Shown here: piece by piece, positions 25,651 to 34,581 of the stretch
Position numbering within the stretch: position 1 is the stretch's first letter
Layout of the letters: every line of letters starts with the position of its first letter
Source: Sphingobacterium sp. HMA12
Lineage (GTDB): Bacteria; Bacteroidota; Bacteroidia; Sphingobacteriales; Sphingobacteriaceae
Reading direction: 5' to 3'
Assembly: GCF_002933815.1 (NCBI RefSeq)
Contig: NZ_BEYR01000005.1
Location: 62,260 to 126,259, forward strand
Length of the DNA: 64,000 nucleotides
Program-made: the position numbers and the translations under genes
The notes under the pieces: generated by a model
Databases searched by the model: none
Told to the model about the DNA's origin: nothing
The model's input: only the letters and a program-made list of their open reading frames with translations

Positions 25651-25941
25651 ATGGAAACGACACTCATAAAAGTGATAGACTTCTGTCAGTCCAGAAAGGT
25701 TGAAACAACTTTTCTACAGACCATGGAGGAATATGGACTCATTCATATTGTCATCCAGCAGGAAGAACAATATATCGACGAAGATGAACTCAAGAAATTG
25801 GAACGCTTCTCCAATTTATATTATGACCTGGAAGTAAATCCACAGGGAATCCAAGTGGCCAGCCACCTATTGGATAGGGTCGAACAACTTCAACATGAAA
25901 TTTTGCAACTCAAAAATAAACTAAAAGCCTTGGACTATTAA
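25651..25941 (+). CDS. cbpM: CbpM-like chaperone modulator
   Basis: A 96-residue protein of the CbpM/MerR-like group, which binds the J domain of CbpA and inhibits its co-chaperone and DNA-binding activities. MerR-like helix segment (EYGLIHIVIQQEEQYIDEDELKKLERF) and a C-terminal helix LLDRVEQLQHEILQLKNKLKAL predicted to be a coiled coil. The order cbpA-cbpM is the classic one. Confidence 0.85.
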   Translation: METTLIKVIDFCQSRKVETTFLQTMEEYGLIHIVIQQEEQYIDEDELKKLERFSNLYYDLEVNPQGIQVASHLLDRVEQLQHEILQLKNKLKALDY

Positions 25942-25955
25942 TCCAAGGCTTTTAT
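25924..25955 (+). terminator. Intrinsic terminator overlapping end of cbpM
   Basis: AAAGCCTTGGA (25924-25934) pairs perfectly with TCCAAGGCTTT (25942-25952); the 5' arm lies inside the last codons of cbpM. Confidence 0.85.
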
Positions 25956-25977
25956 ACGATTCAATAAAATAGAACAA

Positions 25978-26871
25978 CTAAAATACAACATCCACTTCGG
26001 TATTGATTTTGGTCTGCCAGACAATCTTATCCTGCAATGTTGTATAGTTAATCTCATAATCGCCTTTACAGACAACAAAGGATCCATAAAAATCTTTTGG
26101 TTTCATTAGTCGATAAACCACCAATGTACGCTTCCCATTAACATTTCCATATGCCTTCATCAGCATATATCCGGTTTTATTAATCTTCTCCTCAGGAATC
26201 TTATAGTCCAGATGCGAGCGGCTTCCATCATCAGGACATAAGATCTCCGTACGGCTTGGCGTAAACTCATAACGGTCACGATACATAGCCACATTAGATA
26301 ATACAATATCCTTCGCCCAATCGATATCATTAAAATCAGCCGGAAGCAGAAAGATCATGCTGACCATTTTTTCCTGCCAGAGCTTATCAACGAACGGAAT
26401 GACAAAATGCAATACCTGCTGTCCTCTAAATGCAGTTGTGCTATAGAAATAACGCCCCTCTTTGTTTTCCTCCCGCTGAAAAGTCGTCAAATCCAGCAAA
26501 TGATTTTTCTGACCCTTGATATTTGGGAAGTTGTTTATCACAGCAAGAATATCATAACTATATTTTCCCTTCAGACGCCCTGTAAACAATACTTTATAAG
26601 CTGTGTCCAGATAATTTAGATGCTTAAGTACCTTTTTATATTTCGTATCAACCTTACTGACATTGATCGGTCCAACATGGGTTTGCCAATTTTCCTCTTT
26701 TAAAACATCATCTCCCAAAAATACAGCGAGTTCTTTGTCAATATTGATAAAATATTCATCCCCCTCCACCGTGTAGCCATTAGGCACTATTTGATAGGAT
26801 TTGCAGGACGATAGTATAGAATACAGCAACAGCGCGATAAACAGAAGTAAGGTTCTTTCTTTTTTAAACAT
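25978..26871 (-). CDS. Hypothetical lipoprotein, 297 aa
   Basis: I do not recognise the family. The N-terminus is a lipoprotein signal: a charged MFKKER, a leucine-rich core and lipobox LSSC with Cys23. The mature region has mixed alpha/beta character and no obvious catalytic motif. It follows the M56/TonB gene by 12 bp on the same strand, downstream of blaI, so it belongs to the same BlaI-controlled transcript and may work with the sensor. Confidence 0.75.
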   Translation of the reverse strand: MFKKERTLLLFIALLLYSILSSCKSYQIVPNGYTVEGDEYFINIDKELAVFLGDDVLKEENWQTHVGPINVSKVDTKYKKVLKHLNYLDTAYKVLFTGRLKGKYSYDILAVINNFPNIKGQKNHLLDLTTFQREENKEGRYFYSTTAFRGQQVLHFVIPFVDKLWQEKMVSMIFLLPADFNDIDWAKDIVLSNVAMYRDRYEFTPSRTEILCPDDGSRSHLDYKIPEEKINKTGYMLMKAYGNVNGKRTLVVYRLMKPKDFYGSFVVCKGDYEINYTTLQDKIVWQTKINTEVDVVF

Positions 26872-26883
26872 CCGGACGGTCTT

Positions 26884-28923
26884 CTAAGATTTTAAATTCT
26901 GCATCTTTAATCCTTCCCAACGGTAAACATCATAAAAATCACCATTCACCTTCATTACCCTTAATGTCAACTCATATTGATTTCTAACAGGGCTGCCATC
27001 AAGAATACCGGGCTTCCATTTTGCTCCAGATCGCAACAGTCGGACTAACTCATCACCAGCCTTCATATTAGGTGTACTGACTACTTTAAAATTATTCAGC
27101 TGACCATTTTTTTCAACGACGAATTGCACAACGACATTCCCATCTTCGCCCGTCGAATTTGGATTATAATTCTTCATGACATAATCACGTAAAGCAATCA
27201 TCCCTCCGATAGGTTCTGATGTCACGTCTACACGCGTATAATTTTTTACATAGCCACCATTAGGGGCAAATTTGAAATAGAAGGCAGCTTTTGATTCAAC
27301 AGGTTTACCATCCACCAGGGCAGGCTCCCATTTTGACTGCGACAATAATTTGGTCGCTTGATCAACAAACTGTTTGTCCAGATCCGTCCTGATTTTTAAA
27401 GACTTGATTGTACCATCGGGATTAATAATGAAGTAACTTTCAATCACGGGATCGAGGTCTTTATTGGATATTTTCCGTGGCATTTTAAAATTCTGGGCAA
27501 ACCAGCTGCTCAAGCCATCAACACCAAGCTTTGGGGTAGCAACCGCTTTTTGTGCTTTAGCTGGCGAGCTGTCCTCTTGCATAGTATTTAAACGAATCGG
27601 TAAGGTATAGGCCACACGTACTTTTCGACCATTTTGTACGCCGGGGTTCCATTTTGCTGCACTTTTCATTAACTTCAATGCAGCTTCACCGGTACCATAG
27701 CCCAGGTCTTTTTTGATTTCAAAACCCGACAAGCTCCCATTCTGTTCTACAATGAAGGAAATTTCAATAATACCATTTACTGCGTTTTCCAATGCGGCTT
27801 TCGGGTAGTCGTAATGGCTGCCAACCCACATCATAAATTGCCGCATTCCACCAATGGGTTCAGGAACAACTTCAACTTCGGTAAAAACAGCATCCTTCCG
27901 AGGATTCGTTGTATCTTGCCGGATCAAGGCATCGGCGGCTCCCTTTGCATAAGCATTGCTTCCCGCCACGGTTGGTGAAGGTTCAGCAATCGCATTCCAT
28001 TGCCCTCCCAATGCTTGGTTAGACGAGGTCAATTCTTCAACAGGCATAGCTGATTCTTTTGATCCGGGGATCTCCAATTGGTTAATGGAGCTTTCCACGT
28101 CGGTAACAAGATCCTTTGCCCGGCTCGTATTAAATACCAGGGTCGAAGCCGTTACCACCAATAGCATCGGTAAAATGGTTACATACAAAAACTTATGTCT
28201 CTGTGTTGACTTATTCTTAAATAACATCATAATTCTTTTCTTTAAAAACGAATGATTAGAAAACTCATGCGTCAGCGGAAGATGATCCGTCTGCAGGGCA
28301 TGAGCGACCAACATTTCGGCATAAGCCACCTTATCTGTCGAACAGATTTCGTCGGCTATACATTCGTGCTGGAACTTTAACTCCTTTTGAAAGAAATATA
28401 AAATCGGATTAAACCAGTTGAAAATTTTCAACAGCTCCATCAAAAGCAAATCATAAGAGTGGCCCTGATCGACATGTACACGCTCATGTAATTCGATACT
28501 GCCACTGTCTTTAATAGACTCCCCAATGATGATTTTATTGAAAAATGAAAAACTTAAATAGTCCTGCTCATGACCCAAAGCGCGAAATAACCACATTAGC
28601 CGAACGATCAGGAAAACACAGGAAATCGCAACCCCTGCCCAATAGACATAAGTCATTATGTCTATCAAATAAATCGGCTGCTCCTGCGGGTTGCTAATGG
28701 CAATATCCATATAGCCGCTCAGATCCACCATCGGTATGGAATACGCGATTATCTCGGCTTTCGGTAATTCAATAAAAATCCCAATGGGTGCCAGGAGCGA
28801 GAAAAATATCATCCCGATCAAATAAACCCGATTCCATTGAAAAAAGGTAAGTTTTCGAAAAATCAGCCTATAGAGCGCAAAGCTGATAATCAATGAAACA
28901 TTGACAATCAATAAGTAAATCAT
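26884..28923 (-). CDS. M56 (BlaR1-like) membrane peptidase with three TonB C-terminal domains
   Basis: A 679-residue membrane protein starting at ATG 28923 (the two codons before it include a TTG and are unlikely). The first 270 residues hold four membrane segments and an M56 peptidase: HERVH (about 146-150) is an HExxH zinc site, with Glu in FQHECIADE as the likely third ligand. BlaR1/MecR1 relatives sense a signal and cleave a BlaI-type repressor; a BlaI gene lies directly upstream. Instead of a penicillin-binding sensor domain it carries three TonB C-terminal-like repeats, each with an (A/S)KW-x-P motif: AKWNPGV, SKWEPAL, AKWKPGI. These probably reach into the periplasm. Ligand unknown. 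Confidence 0.88.
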   Translation of the reverse strand: MIYLLIVNVSLIISFALYRLIFRKLTFFQWNRVYLIGMIFFSLLAPIGIFIELPKAEIIAYSIPMVDLSGYMDIAISNPQEQPIYLIDIMTYVYWAGVAISCVFLIVRLMWLFRALGHEQDYLSFSFFNKIIIGESIKDSGSIELHERVHVDQGHSYDLLLMELLKIFNWFNPILYFFQKELKFQHECIADEICSTDKVAYAEMLVAHALQTDHLPLTHEFSNHSFLKKRIMMLFKNKSTQRHKFLYVTILPMLLVVTASTLVFNTSRAKDLVTDVESSINQLEIPGSKESAMPVEELTSSNQALGGQWNAIAEPSPTVAGSNAYAKGAADALIRQDTTNPRKDAVFTEVEVVPEPIGGMRQFMMWVGSHYDYPKAALENAVNGIIEISFIVEQNGSLSGFEIKKDLGYGTGEAALKLMKSAAKWNPGVQNGRKVRVAYTLPIRLNTMQEDSSPAKAQKAVATPKLGVDGLSSWFAQNFKMPRKISNKDLDPVIESYFIINPDGTIKSLKIRTDLDKQFVDQATKLLSQSKWEPALVDGKPVESKAAFYFKFAPNGGYVKNYTRVDVTSEPIGGMIALRDYVMKNYNPNSTGEDGNVVVQFVVEKNGQLNNFKVVSTPNMKAGDELVRLLRSGAKWKPGILDGSPVRNQYELTLRVMKVNGDFYDVYRWEGLKMQNLKS

Positions 28924-28952
28924 AATCAAAAGTTTATAAGAGGTGGTTGTTG

Positions 28953-29321
28953 TTATTTGTTTTGTCGGATAATCGAAAGAATATCATCTAATTCCTTGAC
29001 ATCCAATTTATTCTCTTCCAGAAAATAAGAAAGCATACTTTTGGGAGAATTATCAAAATAATTATTCAACAACTTACCAGTGATTCCTTTTTTATATTCC
29101 TCTTTTGAAATCTTTGGCAAATACTGATGGCTTTTACCAAAAGACTCATGCGAAACAAAACCCTTGGTTTCGAGAATACGCACTATCGTTGAAACTGTAT
29201 TGTAAGCAGGTTTTGGTTCAGGTAGTCGGTCAATGATATCTTTGACAAAACCACGTTCCATTTCCCAAAGCTCCTGCATGATCTGTTCTTCTGCTTTAGT
29301 CAATTCTTTAAAATCTTCCAT
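28953..29321 (-). CDS. BlaI/MecI-family transcriptional repressor
   Basis: A 122-residue winged-helix repressor: LTKAEEQIMQELWEMERGFV, then AYNTVSTIVRILETKGFVSHE with the recognition helix, and a C-terminal dimerisation helix. In the family the protein is inactivated by proteolysis through an M56 partner, which here is the next gene (29 bp downstream). Upstream lie two perfect 12-bp palindromes close to the start codon that could be its operators. Confidence 0.92.
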   Translation of the reverse strand: MEDFKELTKAEEQIMQELWEMERGFVKDIIDRLPEPKPAYNTVSTIVRILETKGFVSHESFGKSHQYLPKISKEEYKKGITGKLLNNYFDNSPKSMLSYFLEENKLDVKELDDILSIIRQNK

Positions 29322-29335
29322 AACTCCTTTATATT

Positions 29336-29359
29336 AACAGTACTGTTGTAATCGATTAC
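29336..29359 (-). promoter_or_regulatory. Two adjacent palindromes, candidate BlaI operators
   Basis: AACAGTACTGTT (29336-29347) and GTAATCGATTAC (29348-29359) are perfect 12-bp palindromes placed end to end, 14 bp before the blaI start codon. Position and ACA-n4-TGT form fit a BlaI/MecI-type operator. Confidence 0.5.
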
Positions 29360-29367
29360 CATACAAG

Positions 29368-29413
29368 TATATAACTAAAGAAATAGTTTTACAACTATTT
29401 CTTTAGTTATATA
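29368..29413. terminator. 46-bp perfect inverted repeat between arfB and blaI
   Basis: Arms 29368-29388 and 29393-29413 pair over 21 bp without mismatch around a 4-nt loop (TTAC). Entirely AT-rich. It lies after the arfB stop and before blaI on the same strand, so it can act as a terminator for arfB, as an extra operator, or both. Confidence 0.55.
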
Positions 29414-29470
29414 TCTAAGTGACTGATTATAAATAAAATAAAATTAAACCAGATACTAATTTATAACAGA

Positions 29471-29875
29471 CTAGTTCTCAAAATTACGTCTGCGTGAAGC
29501 TTTCAGTTGGGACTGCTGCTTCTTCCGGCCTAGTCTTTTTAACACACTGGAATAGGGTATTTTGGTTTTCTTTCTTGGTTTTATGGGTATAAGGGCATCC
29601 TTCACCAGGTGAAGAAAACGATCAATGGCAATTTCCTTGTTGCGTACCTGCGAGCGGTCTGTATCAGATTCCAGCTGCAAAATGCCTTCTTTATTTATGC
29701 GGTTTGCAAGCTTTTCAGTCAGAATGGCCTTTTCCTCCGCTGATAAAACTGTCGACTGCTCCACATCCCATTGTAGGGTCACTTTGGAGGACACCTTATT
29801 GACATGTTGCCCCCCTGCCCCACCGGACCGTGAAAATTTAAACGTCAGCTCTCCTATTAATCCTGTTATATTCAT
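29471..29875 (-). CDS. arfB: Alternative ribosome-rescue factor ArfB
   Basis: A 134-residue peptidyl-tRNA hydrolase (YaeJ/ArfB) that rescues stalled ribosomes. The catalytic GGQ is at residues 21-23 inside SGGAGGQHVNKVSSKV, and the basic C-terminal tail KASRRRNFEN with preceding Lys/Arg residues would enter the empty mRNA channel. Too short to be a full release factor. Its ATG overlaps the stop codon of the DUF1003 gene (ATGA), so the two are translationally coupled. Confidence 0.94.
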   Translation of the reverse strand: MNITGLIGELTFKFSRSGGAGGQHVNKVSSKVTLQWDVEQSTVLSAEEKAILTEKLANRINKEGILQLESDTDRSQVRNKEIAIDRFLHLVKDALIPIKPRKKTKIPYSSVLKRLGRKKQQSQLKASRRRNFEN

Positions 29876-30591
29876 TTGTTTTTAAATGCTTCTTCTATTT
29901 TTTCCATCTTCTTGAGCAGAAAGCCTAATTTTTCCACTTGGTCACGCTGCACTTCAACCAATTCCTGCTCTTTGCGAATAATGAGATGGTCAATTTTTTC
30001 ATGTAATTCCCTGATTTCAAGTTCAGCTTTGAGGTTGACCATATAATCATTCCGTGCCCGTTCACGGTCTTTGGCCTCTTGCCTATTTTGGCTCATCATA
30101 ATGACAGGTGCCTGTAGGGCGGCAACACAAGATAAGATGAGATTAAGCAAAATAAATGGATAAGGGTCAAAACCCTTATTATTTAACCAATAGATATTGA
30201 CCGCAATCCAGATCAGCAAAAATACGACGAAAGAAATAATAAATGTCCAGCTCCCACCAAATTCGGCAACTTTATCCGCTATACGCTCCCCAACTGAAGT
30301 CGCCCCCCCCACCTCACTGTCCATACCTGCACTAATGACCTTATTGTCCTTAAAGCTTTGTATCACTTGTTGATCCAACTGACTGAGCTGTCCAGACTCA
30401 TCCTTCAAAAATTCCGTAATATAAGCTTCCTTAAACCGCGTCAGCTCCGTCGCAGCAATGCACTTATCTTTCGCAAAACTCGGATATTCCTTCCGAATCA
30501 ACTTAAAAATAGGTTGTCGAATAGACGCGCCCCAAATACGCTGTTCGATAGGAAATTGTTGTCCTGAAATATCACTTGTGAAATTGTCCAT
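29872..30591 (-). CDS. DUF1003 membrane protein
   Basis: A 239-residue protein of the DUF1003 family. It has a soluble N-terminal part, ADKVAEFGGSWTFII leading into two membrane segments (about 117-140 and 152-174) and a long charged C-terminal helix (EAKDRERARNDYMVN onwards) likely to form a coiled coil. The role of the family is unknown. It is followed by arfB with a 4-bp overlap. Confidence 0.88.
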   Translation of the reverse strand: MDNFTSDISGQQFPIEQRIWGASIRQPIFKLIRKEYPSFAKDKCIAATELTRFKEAYITEFLKDESGQLSQLDQQVIQSFKDNKVISAGMDSEVGGATSVGERIADKVAEFGGSWTFIISFVVFLLIWIAVNIYWLNNKGFDPYPFILLNLILSCVAALQAPVIMMSQNRQEAKDRERARNDYMVNLKAELEIRELHEKIDHLIIRKEQELVEVQRDQVEKLGFLLKKMEKIEEAFKNK

Positions 30592-30850
30592 ATACCGCTT
30601 AAATGTCTACTTAAAGATAATGCTTTTTAAGTAATCAAAAAATTCACAAAACTATGGCAATTGGTTTTTGTTATTTTAGGCATAAATAGTCGAAATTTGC
30701 AGCACAAAAAATTAGTTATGAAATCATCAGGATTTATTCGCACAAGGAAAAGGTGGGTAAATCTGAACCTTCATTACCTTTAAAATAGAACCGAGTGCAG
30801 CGAGTTCATTTGTACCAATGAAAGCGAACACTAAATAAAAAATTATATCA

Positions 30851-31993
30851 ATGAAAATAGGCATTGTTTGTTATCCCACATTTGGTGGCAGTGGTGTTGT
30901 GGCAACGGAATTAGGAAAGGCTTTGGCGGCCAATGGACATGAAATCCATTTTATAACCTACCGACAACCTGCACGCCTAGATTTCTTTTCGGAAAACCTA
31001 TACTACCACGAAGTAGCAGTATCCCAATATCCCCTTTTTGACTTTTTACCTTACGAATCCGCCCTAGCCAGTAAACTGGTTGATGTTGTACGTTTTGAAA
31101 AGCTGGATCTGATTCATGTGCATTATGCAATTCCCCATGCTTCGGCAGCGTTCATGGCAAAGCAAATATTGCTGACGACTTATGGCATTAATATCCCTGT
31201 AGTAACCACACTTCATGGTACAGATATTACGCTGGTGGGAAAGGATAAGAGCTTTAGTCCGGTCGTCACCTTCTCGATCAATCAGTCAGATGGTGTAACC
31301 GCCGTTTCACAAAATCTAAAAGATGAGACACTTCGGTATTTTGATATCTCCAGAGATATTAAAGTGATTACCAACTTCATCGATCTCGATAGATTCAGCA
31401 ATAGGGATCGCTCTCATTTCAAAAAAGCGATTGCTCCGGGCAACGAACGGATCTTGGTGCACACCTCCAATTTCAGAAAAGTCAAAAATACAGAAGACGT
31501 TATTCGTATATTTAAGAAAGTACATGATGTCATTCCTTCCAAACTGTTAATGGTAGGCGATGGGCCCGAACGCCGCAACGCCGAAGAATTATCCAGAGAA
31601 TTAGATGTGTGTAAAGATGTTCGCTTTTTGGGCAAACAGGATGCCGTGGAAGAGATCCTATCTGTTTCCGATCTCTTCCTGATGCCTTCCAGTTCCGAAA
31701 GTTTTGGATTGGCCGCACTAGAAGCAATGGCTTGTCAGGTCCCGGTAGTTTCATCCAATACAGGTGGATTACCAGAGCTCAATGAAAATGGGGTCACAGG
31801 ATTCCTCAGCAATGTGGGTGATGTAGATGATATGGCCAAGAATGCAATCTATATTTTAGAAGATGCAGAAAGATTGGAAAAATTTAAAGAAGCGGCATTA
31901 AATCATGCTAAAAAATTCCAATTGTCCAATATCATGCCTTTATACGAACAATATTACCAGGAAGTGATTAATCAAACCACAAAAGCGCAATAA
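30851..31993 (+). CDS. bshA: N-acetyl-alpha-D-glucosaminyl L-malate synthase BshA
   Basis: A 380-residue GT4-family glycosyltransferase. MKIGIVCYPTFGGSGVVATELG is the characteristic BshA start, and the donor-binding SSSESFGLAALEAMACQVPVV segment is typical of GT4. BshA joins GlcNAc to L-malate in the first step of bacillithiol synthesis; Bacteroidota commonly make bacillithiol. It stands alone; bshB and bshC are not in the window. The 259 bp upstream hold only a 21-codon ORF (30718-30783) of doubtful meaning. Confidence 0.93.
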   Translation: MKIGIVCYPTFGGSGVVATELGKALAANGHEIHFITYRQPARLDFFSENLYYHEVAVSQYPLFDFLPYESALASKLVDVVRFEKLDLIHVHYAIPHASAAFMAKQILLTTYGINIPVVTTLHGTDITLVGKDKSFSPVVTFSINQSDGVTAVSQNLKDETLRYFDISRDIKVITNFIDLDRFSNRDRSHFKKAIAPGNERILVHTSNFRKVKNTEDVIRIFKKVHDVIPSKLLMVGDGPERRNAEELSRELDVCKDVRFLGKQDAVEEILSVSDLFLMPSSSESFGLAALEAMACQVPVVSSNTGGLPELNENGVTGFLSNVGDVDDMAKNAIYILEDAERLEKFKEAALNHAKKFQLSNIMPLYEQYYQEVINQTTKAQ

Positions 31994-32030
31994 ATATCAT
32001 TTTTGGCCTTAAGGGTTGAAAAAAAAATTT

Positions 32031-32038
32031 TATCTTTG
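32031..32038 (+). promoter_or_regulatory. -7 box before pyrH
   Basis: TATCTTTG is a perfect TAnnTTTG match 29 bp before the pyrH start. No well-spaced -33 TTTG is visible. Confidence 0.6.
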
Positions 32039-32067
32039 ACCTTTGGAAAATTTCCAAAAAAACAATT

Positions 32068-32772
32068 ATGAAATACAAACGTATCTTATTAAAACTTAGC
32101 GGTGAATCCTTAATGGGTGACCAAAGCTATGGTATCGATATTAACCGTGTATCGCAATACGCTAATGATATCAAAGAAATTCACGATCAAGGTCTAGAAA
32201 TCGCAATTGTTATCGGCGGTGGCAACATTTACCGCGGTTTAAGCGCTGAAAAATCAGGGATGGACCGTGTTCAGGCCGACTACATGGGAATGCTTGCGAC
32301 TGTCATCAACAGTATGGCACTTCAGGATGCACTTGAGAAAGTTGGGAAAAAGACACGTTTGCTAACAGCAATCAAAATGGAACAGATCTGCGAACCATTT
32401 ATTCGCAGAAGAGCAGTGCGCCACCTGGAAAAGGGACGTATTGTTATTTTTGGAGCTGGTACCGGAAACCCATATTTCACCACCGATACTGCGGCTTCGT
32501 TACGCGCGATTGAAATCAATGCCGATGCTGTATTAAAAGGAACACGTGTAGATGGTATCTATACCGCTGATCCGGAGAAAGATCCTAGTGCAACAAAATT
32601 TGAAGAAATCTCATTCACAGAGGTATATGAGAAAGGATTGAACGTCATGGATATGACCGCCTTTACACTTTGTCAAGAAAACAAATTACCAATCATTGTA
32701 TTTGACATGAACAAGCCAGGCAACTTATTGAAACTTGCCAATGGTGAACATGTTGGAACAGTGGTAAAATAA
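32068..32772 (+). CDS. pyrH: UMP kinase
   Basis: A 234-residue hexameric amino-acid-kinase-fold enzyme that phosphorylates UMP to UDP. KRILLKLSGESLMGDQSYGID, VIGGGNIYRG, FGAGTGNPYFTTDTAA and KGTRVDGIYTADP are standard. Followed 28 bp later by frr, the conserved pyrH-frr arrangement. Confidence 0.97.
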   Translation: MKYKRILLKLSGESLMGDQSYGIDINRVSQYANDIKEIHDQGLEIAIVIGGGNIYRGLSAEKSGMDRVQADYMGMLATVINSMALQDALEKVGKKTRLLTAIKMEQICEPFIRRRAVRHLEKGRIVIFGAGTGNPYFTTDTAASLRAIEINADAVLKGTRVDGIYTADPEKDPSATKFEEISFTEVYEKGLNVMDMTAFTLCQENKLPIIVFDMNKPGNLLKLANGEHVGTVVK

Positions 32773-32800
32773 TTAATATCTGTAAAAAACGTAATCTTAT

Positions 32801-33364
32801 ATGAACGAACTAATTTCAATTGAATTGGACGATTGTAAAGACAAGATGTCCAAAGCAGTTGCTCACACTGAGTCAGAATTAACAAAAATTCGCGCCGGTA
32901 AAGCTTCACCGTCTATGTTAGATGGTATTTCAGTCGATTATTATGGTAGTGCTACCCCACTTTCGCAAGTAGCTAACATCAATACTACTGATGCACGGAC
33001 AATTGTCATCCAACCTTGGGAAAAATCGCTCATCAACGCAATTGAAAAAGCTATTACGGATGCTAACCTTGGCATCAATCCTCAAAATGATGGTATCGTA
33101 ATCCGCTTAAATGTCCCTCCTTTGACTGAAGAAAGAAGACGTGACTTGGTAAAAAAAGTAAAAGAAGAGACTGAAAGAGGCCGTATCGCTATCCGTAATA
33201 TTCGTAAGGATACAAATGAGTCCATCAAAAAACTAAAAAATGATGGCGCTTCAGAAGATGAAATCAAAACTGCTGAAGGTGAAGTCCAAAAATTGACTGA
33301 CGCATACATTGTAAAAGTTGATAAATTGGCTGAACTGAAAGAAAAAGATATCATGACTGTTTAA
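32801..33364 (+). CDS. frr: Ribosome recycling factor
   Basis: A 187-residue RRF, which with EF-G splits the ribosome after termination. Conserved segments include TELTKIRAGKASPSMLDGI, ARTIVIQPWEKSLI and LNVPPLTEERRRDLVKKVKE; the two-domain helical/beta architecture and length are normal. Ends before a strong terminator. Confidence 0.97.
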   Translation: MNELISIELDDCKDKMSKAVAHTESELTKIRAGKASPSMLDGISVDYYGSATPLSQVANINTTDARTIVIQPWEKSLINAIEKAITDANLGINPQNDGIVIRLNVPPLTEERRRDLVKKVKEETERGRIAIRNIRKDTNESIKKLKNDGASEDEIKTAEGEVQKLTDAYIVKVDKLAELKEKDIMTV

Positions 33365-33384
33365 GTTGCTATTCTTAAACAAGT

Positions 33385-33427
33385 AAAACGAGGATGTTCA
33401 AAAAGATTGAATATCCTCGTTTTTTTA
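33385..33427 (+). terminator. Intrinsic terminator after frr
   Basis: AAAACGAGGAT (33385-33395) pairs with ATCCTCGTTTT (33413-33423), followed by further T residues. Confidence 0.88.
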
Positions 33428-33557
33428 TGGTACTTGTATACCACTACCCGCTCTCGTTAAATATCCGACGGGCCTACTATAAAATATTCCGGGAGGTTTT
33501 ATTGATTTTTGAGTAAAATAATTGTACATTGTACACTAACAAATAATCAGTTATATA

Positions 33558-34538
33558 ATGAACAATTCTCGCCGTCAATTTTTAAAGCAAGCTGGAATAG
33601 GTCTTTCGGCAGCTTATCTGATGCCCAATTTGATATCTTGTCAAAATAAAACGGGCGCTGTCAGTGACAATCCCCTGCAGAACATAGGTGTACAGCTCTA
33701 CTCCATACGGGATTTAATGGATAAAGATCCGAAAGGTTCTTTGGAGCAAATTGCAAAAATTGGCTTCAAACATGTTGAGTTATATGGTATTGATCCCACC
33801 GCAAAACAATTCTGGAAATTACCTTATAAAGAGTTAAAAAAGATTTTGGATGACAATGGTTTAAAAACCCATTCAGGTCACTACGACATGTCTAAATATC
33901 TCAGTAAATCCCATACAGATAAAGAAGATTTATCCATTTACTTTGATGCAGCCAAAGAACTTGGTCAGGAGTATGTTATTGCTCCGGTAACACCTATGTT
34001 CGATATTAATGCGCTTAAAAAAGATGATTACCTCTATGCCGCAGAACAACTGAATAAGGCAGGTGAGCAGGCGAAGAAACTCGGATTGAAGATTGCATAC
34101 CACAACCATTTCTGGGAATTTAGAGATCTGGGCAATCATACCATGGGGGAAGAAGTCATGTTAGCTTTCACAGAACCTGATCTGGTGGATTTTGAACTTG
34201 ATCTTTTCTGGGCCGAGAAAGCCGGAAAAAACCCAATATCTATATTCGAAAAATTCCCGAACAGATTTAAATTATGGCATGTGAAGGATATGGACCGCAC
34301 CAAATCCAATCCGATCGAATGGCCTAAGGACGGTAAGTTGCCGGTTGAACAGATCTTTAAAGATATCAGATATACCGAAGTGGGTACCGGAAGTATCAAT
34401 TTTACCGAGATTGTCAAAGAAAAGGCTAAAGCAGGGCTGAAATATGCTTTCGTGGAGCAAGACGACATCTATATGCCAAATAAGATGGAGAGTCTTAAAA
34501 AGAGCTACGACTATGTGCAGGCAAATCTTATCAAATAA
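33558..34538 (+). CDS. Sugar phosphate isomerase/epimerase-like TIM-barrel protein with Tat signal
   Basis: A 326-residue protein of the xylose-isomerase-like TIM-barrel (AP_endonuc_2) family. The N-terminus MNNSRRQFLKQAGIGLSAA is a twin-arginine signal, and LISC with Cys28 is a lipobox, so it may be a Tat-exported lipoprotein. The barrel part has LGIKIAYHNHFWEF-like (LGLKIAYHNHFWEF) and LWHVKDMDR motifs with likely metal ligands. Related Bacteroidota proteins are often found in carbohydrate loci; the substrate here is unknown. Confidence 0.88.
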   Translation: MNNSRRQFLKQAGIGLSAAYLMPNLISCQNKTGAVSDNPLQNIGVQLYSIRDLMDKDPKGSLEQIAKIGFKHVELYGIDPTAKQFWKLPYKELKKILDDNGLKTHSGHYDMSKYLSKSHTDKEDLSIYFDAAKELGQEYVIAPVTPMFDINALKKDDYLYAAEQLNKAGEQAKKLGLKIAYHNHFWEFRDLGNHTMGEEVMLAFTEPDLVDFELDLFWAEKAGKNPISIFEKFPNRFKLWHVKDMDRTKSNPIEWPKDGKLPVEQIFKDIRYTEVGTGSINFTEIVKEKAKAGLKYAFVEQDDIYMPNKMESLKKSYDYVQANLIK

Positions 34539-34539
34539 A

Positions 34540-34566
34540 AAAGGGAAGCAAATGCTTCCCTTTTTT
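34540..34566. terminator. Bidirectional terminator between isomerase-like gene and purE
   Basis: AAGGGAAGCA and TGCTTCCCTT form a perfect stem flanked by A and T runs, so it works for both convergent genes. Confidence 0.88.
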
Positions 34567-34581
34567 ATTTGATAAATTCCC

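Noticed and set aside
26884..28923. Beta-lactam resistance sensor BlaR1 proper
   Set aside because: The penicillin-binding sensor domain is missing; TonB-C-like repeats are in its place and no beta-lactamase gene is nearby.
30718..30783. 21-codon ORF upstream of bshA
   Set aside because: Too short, no homology evidence, basic composition may be chance.
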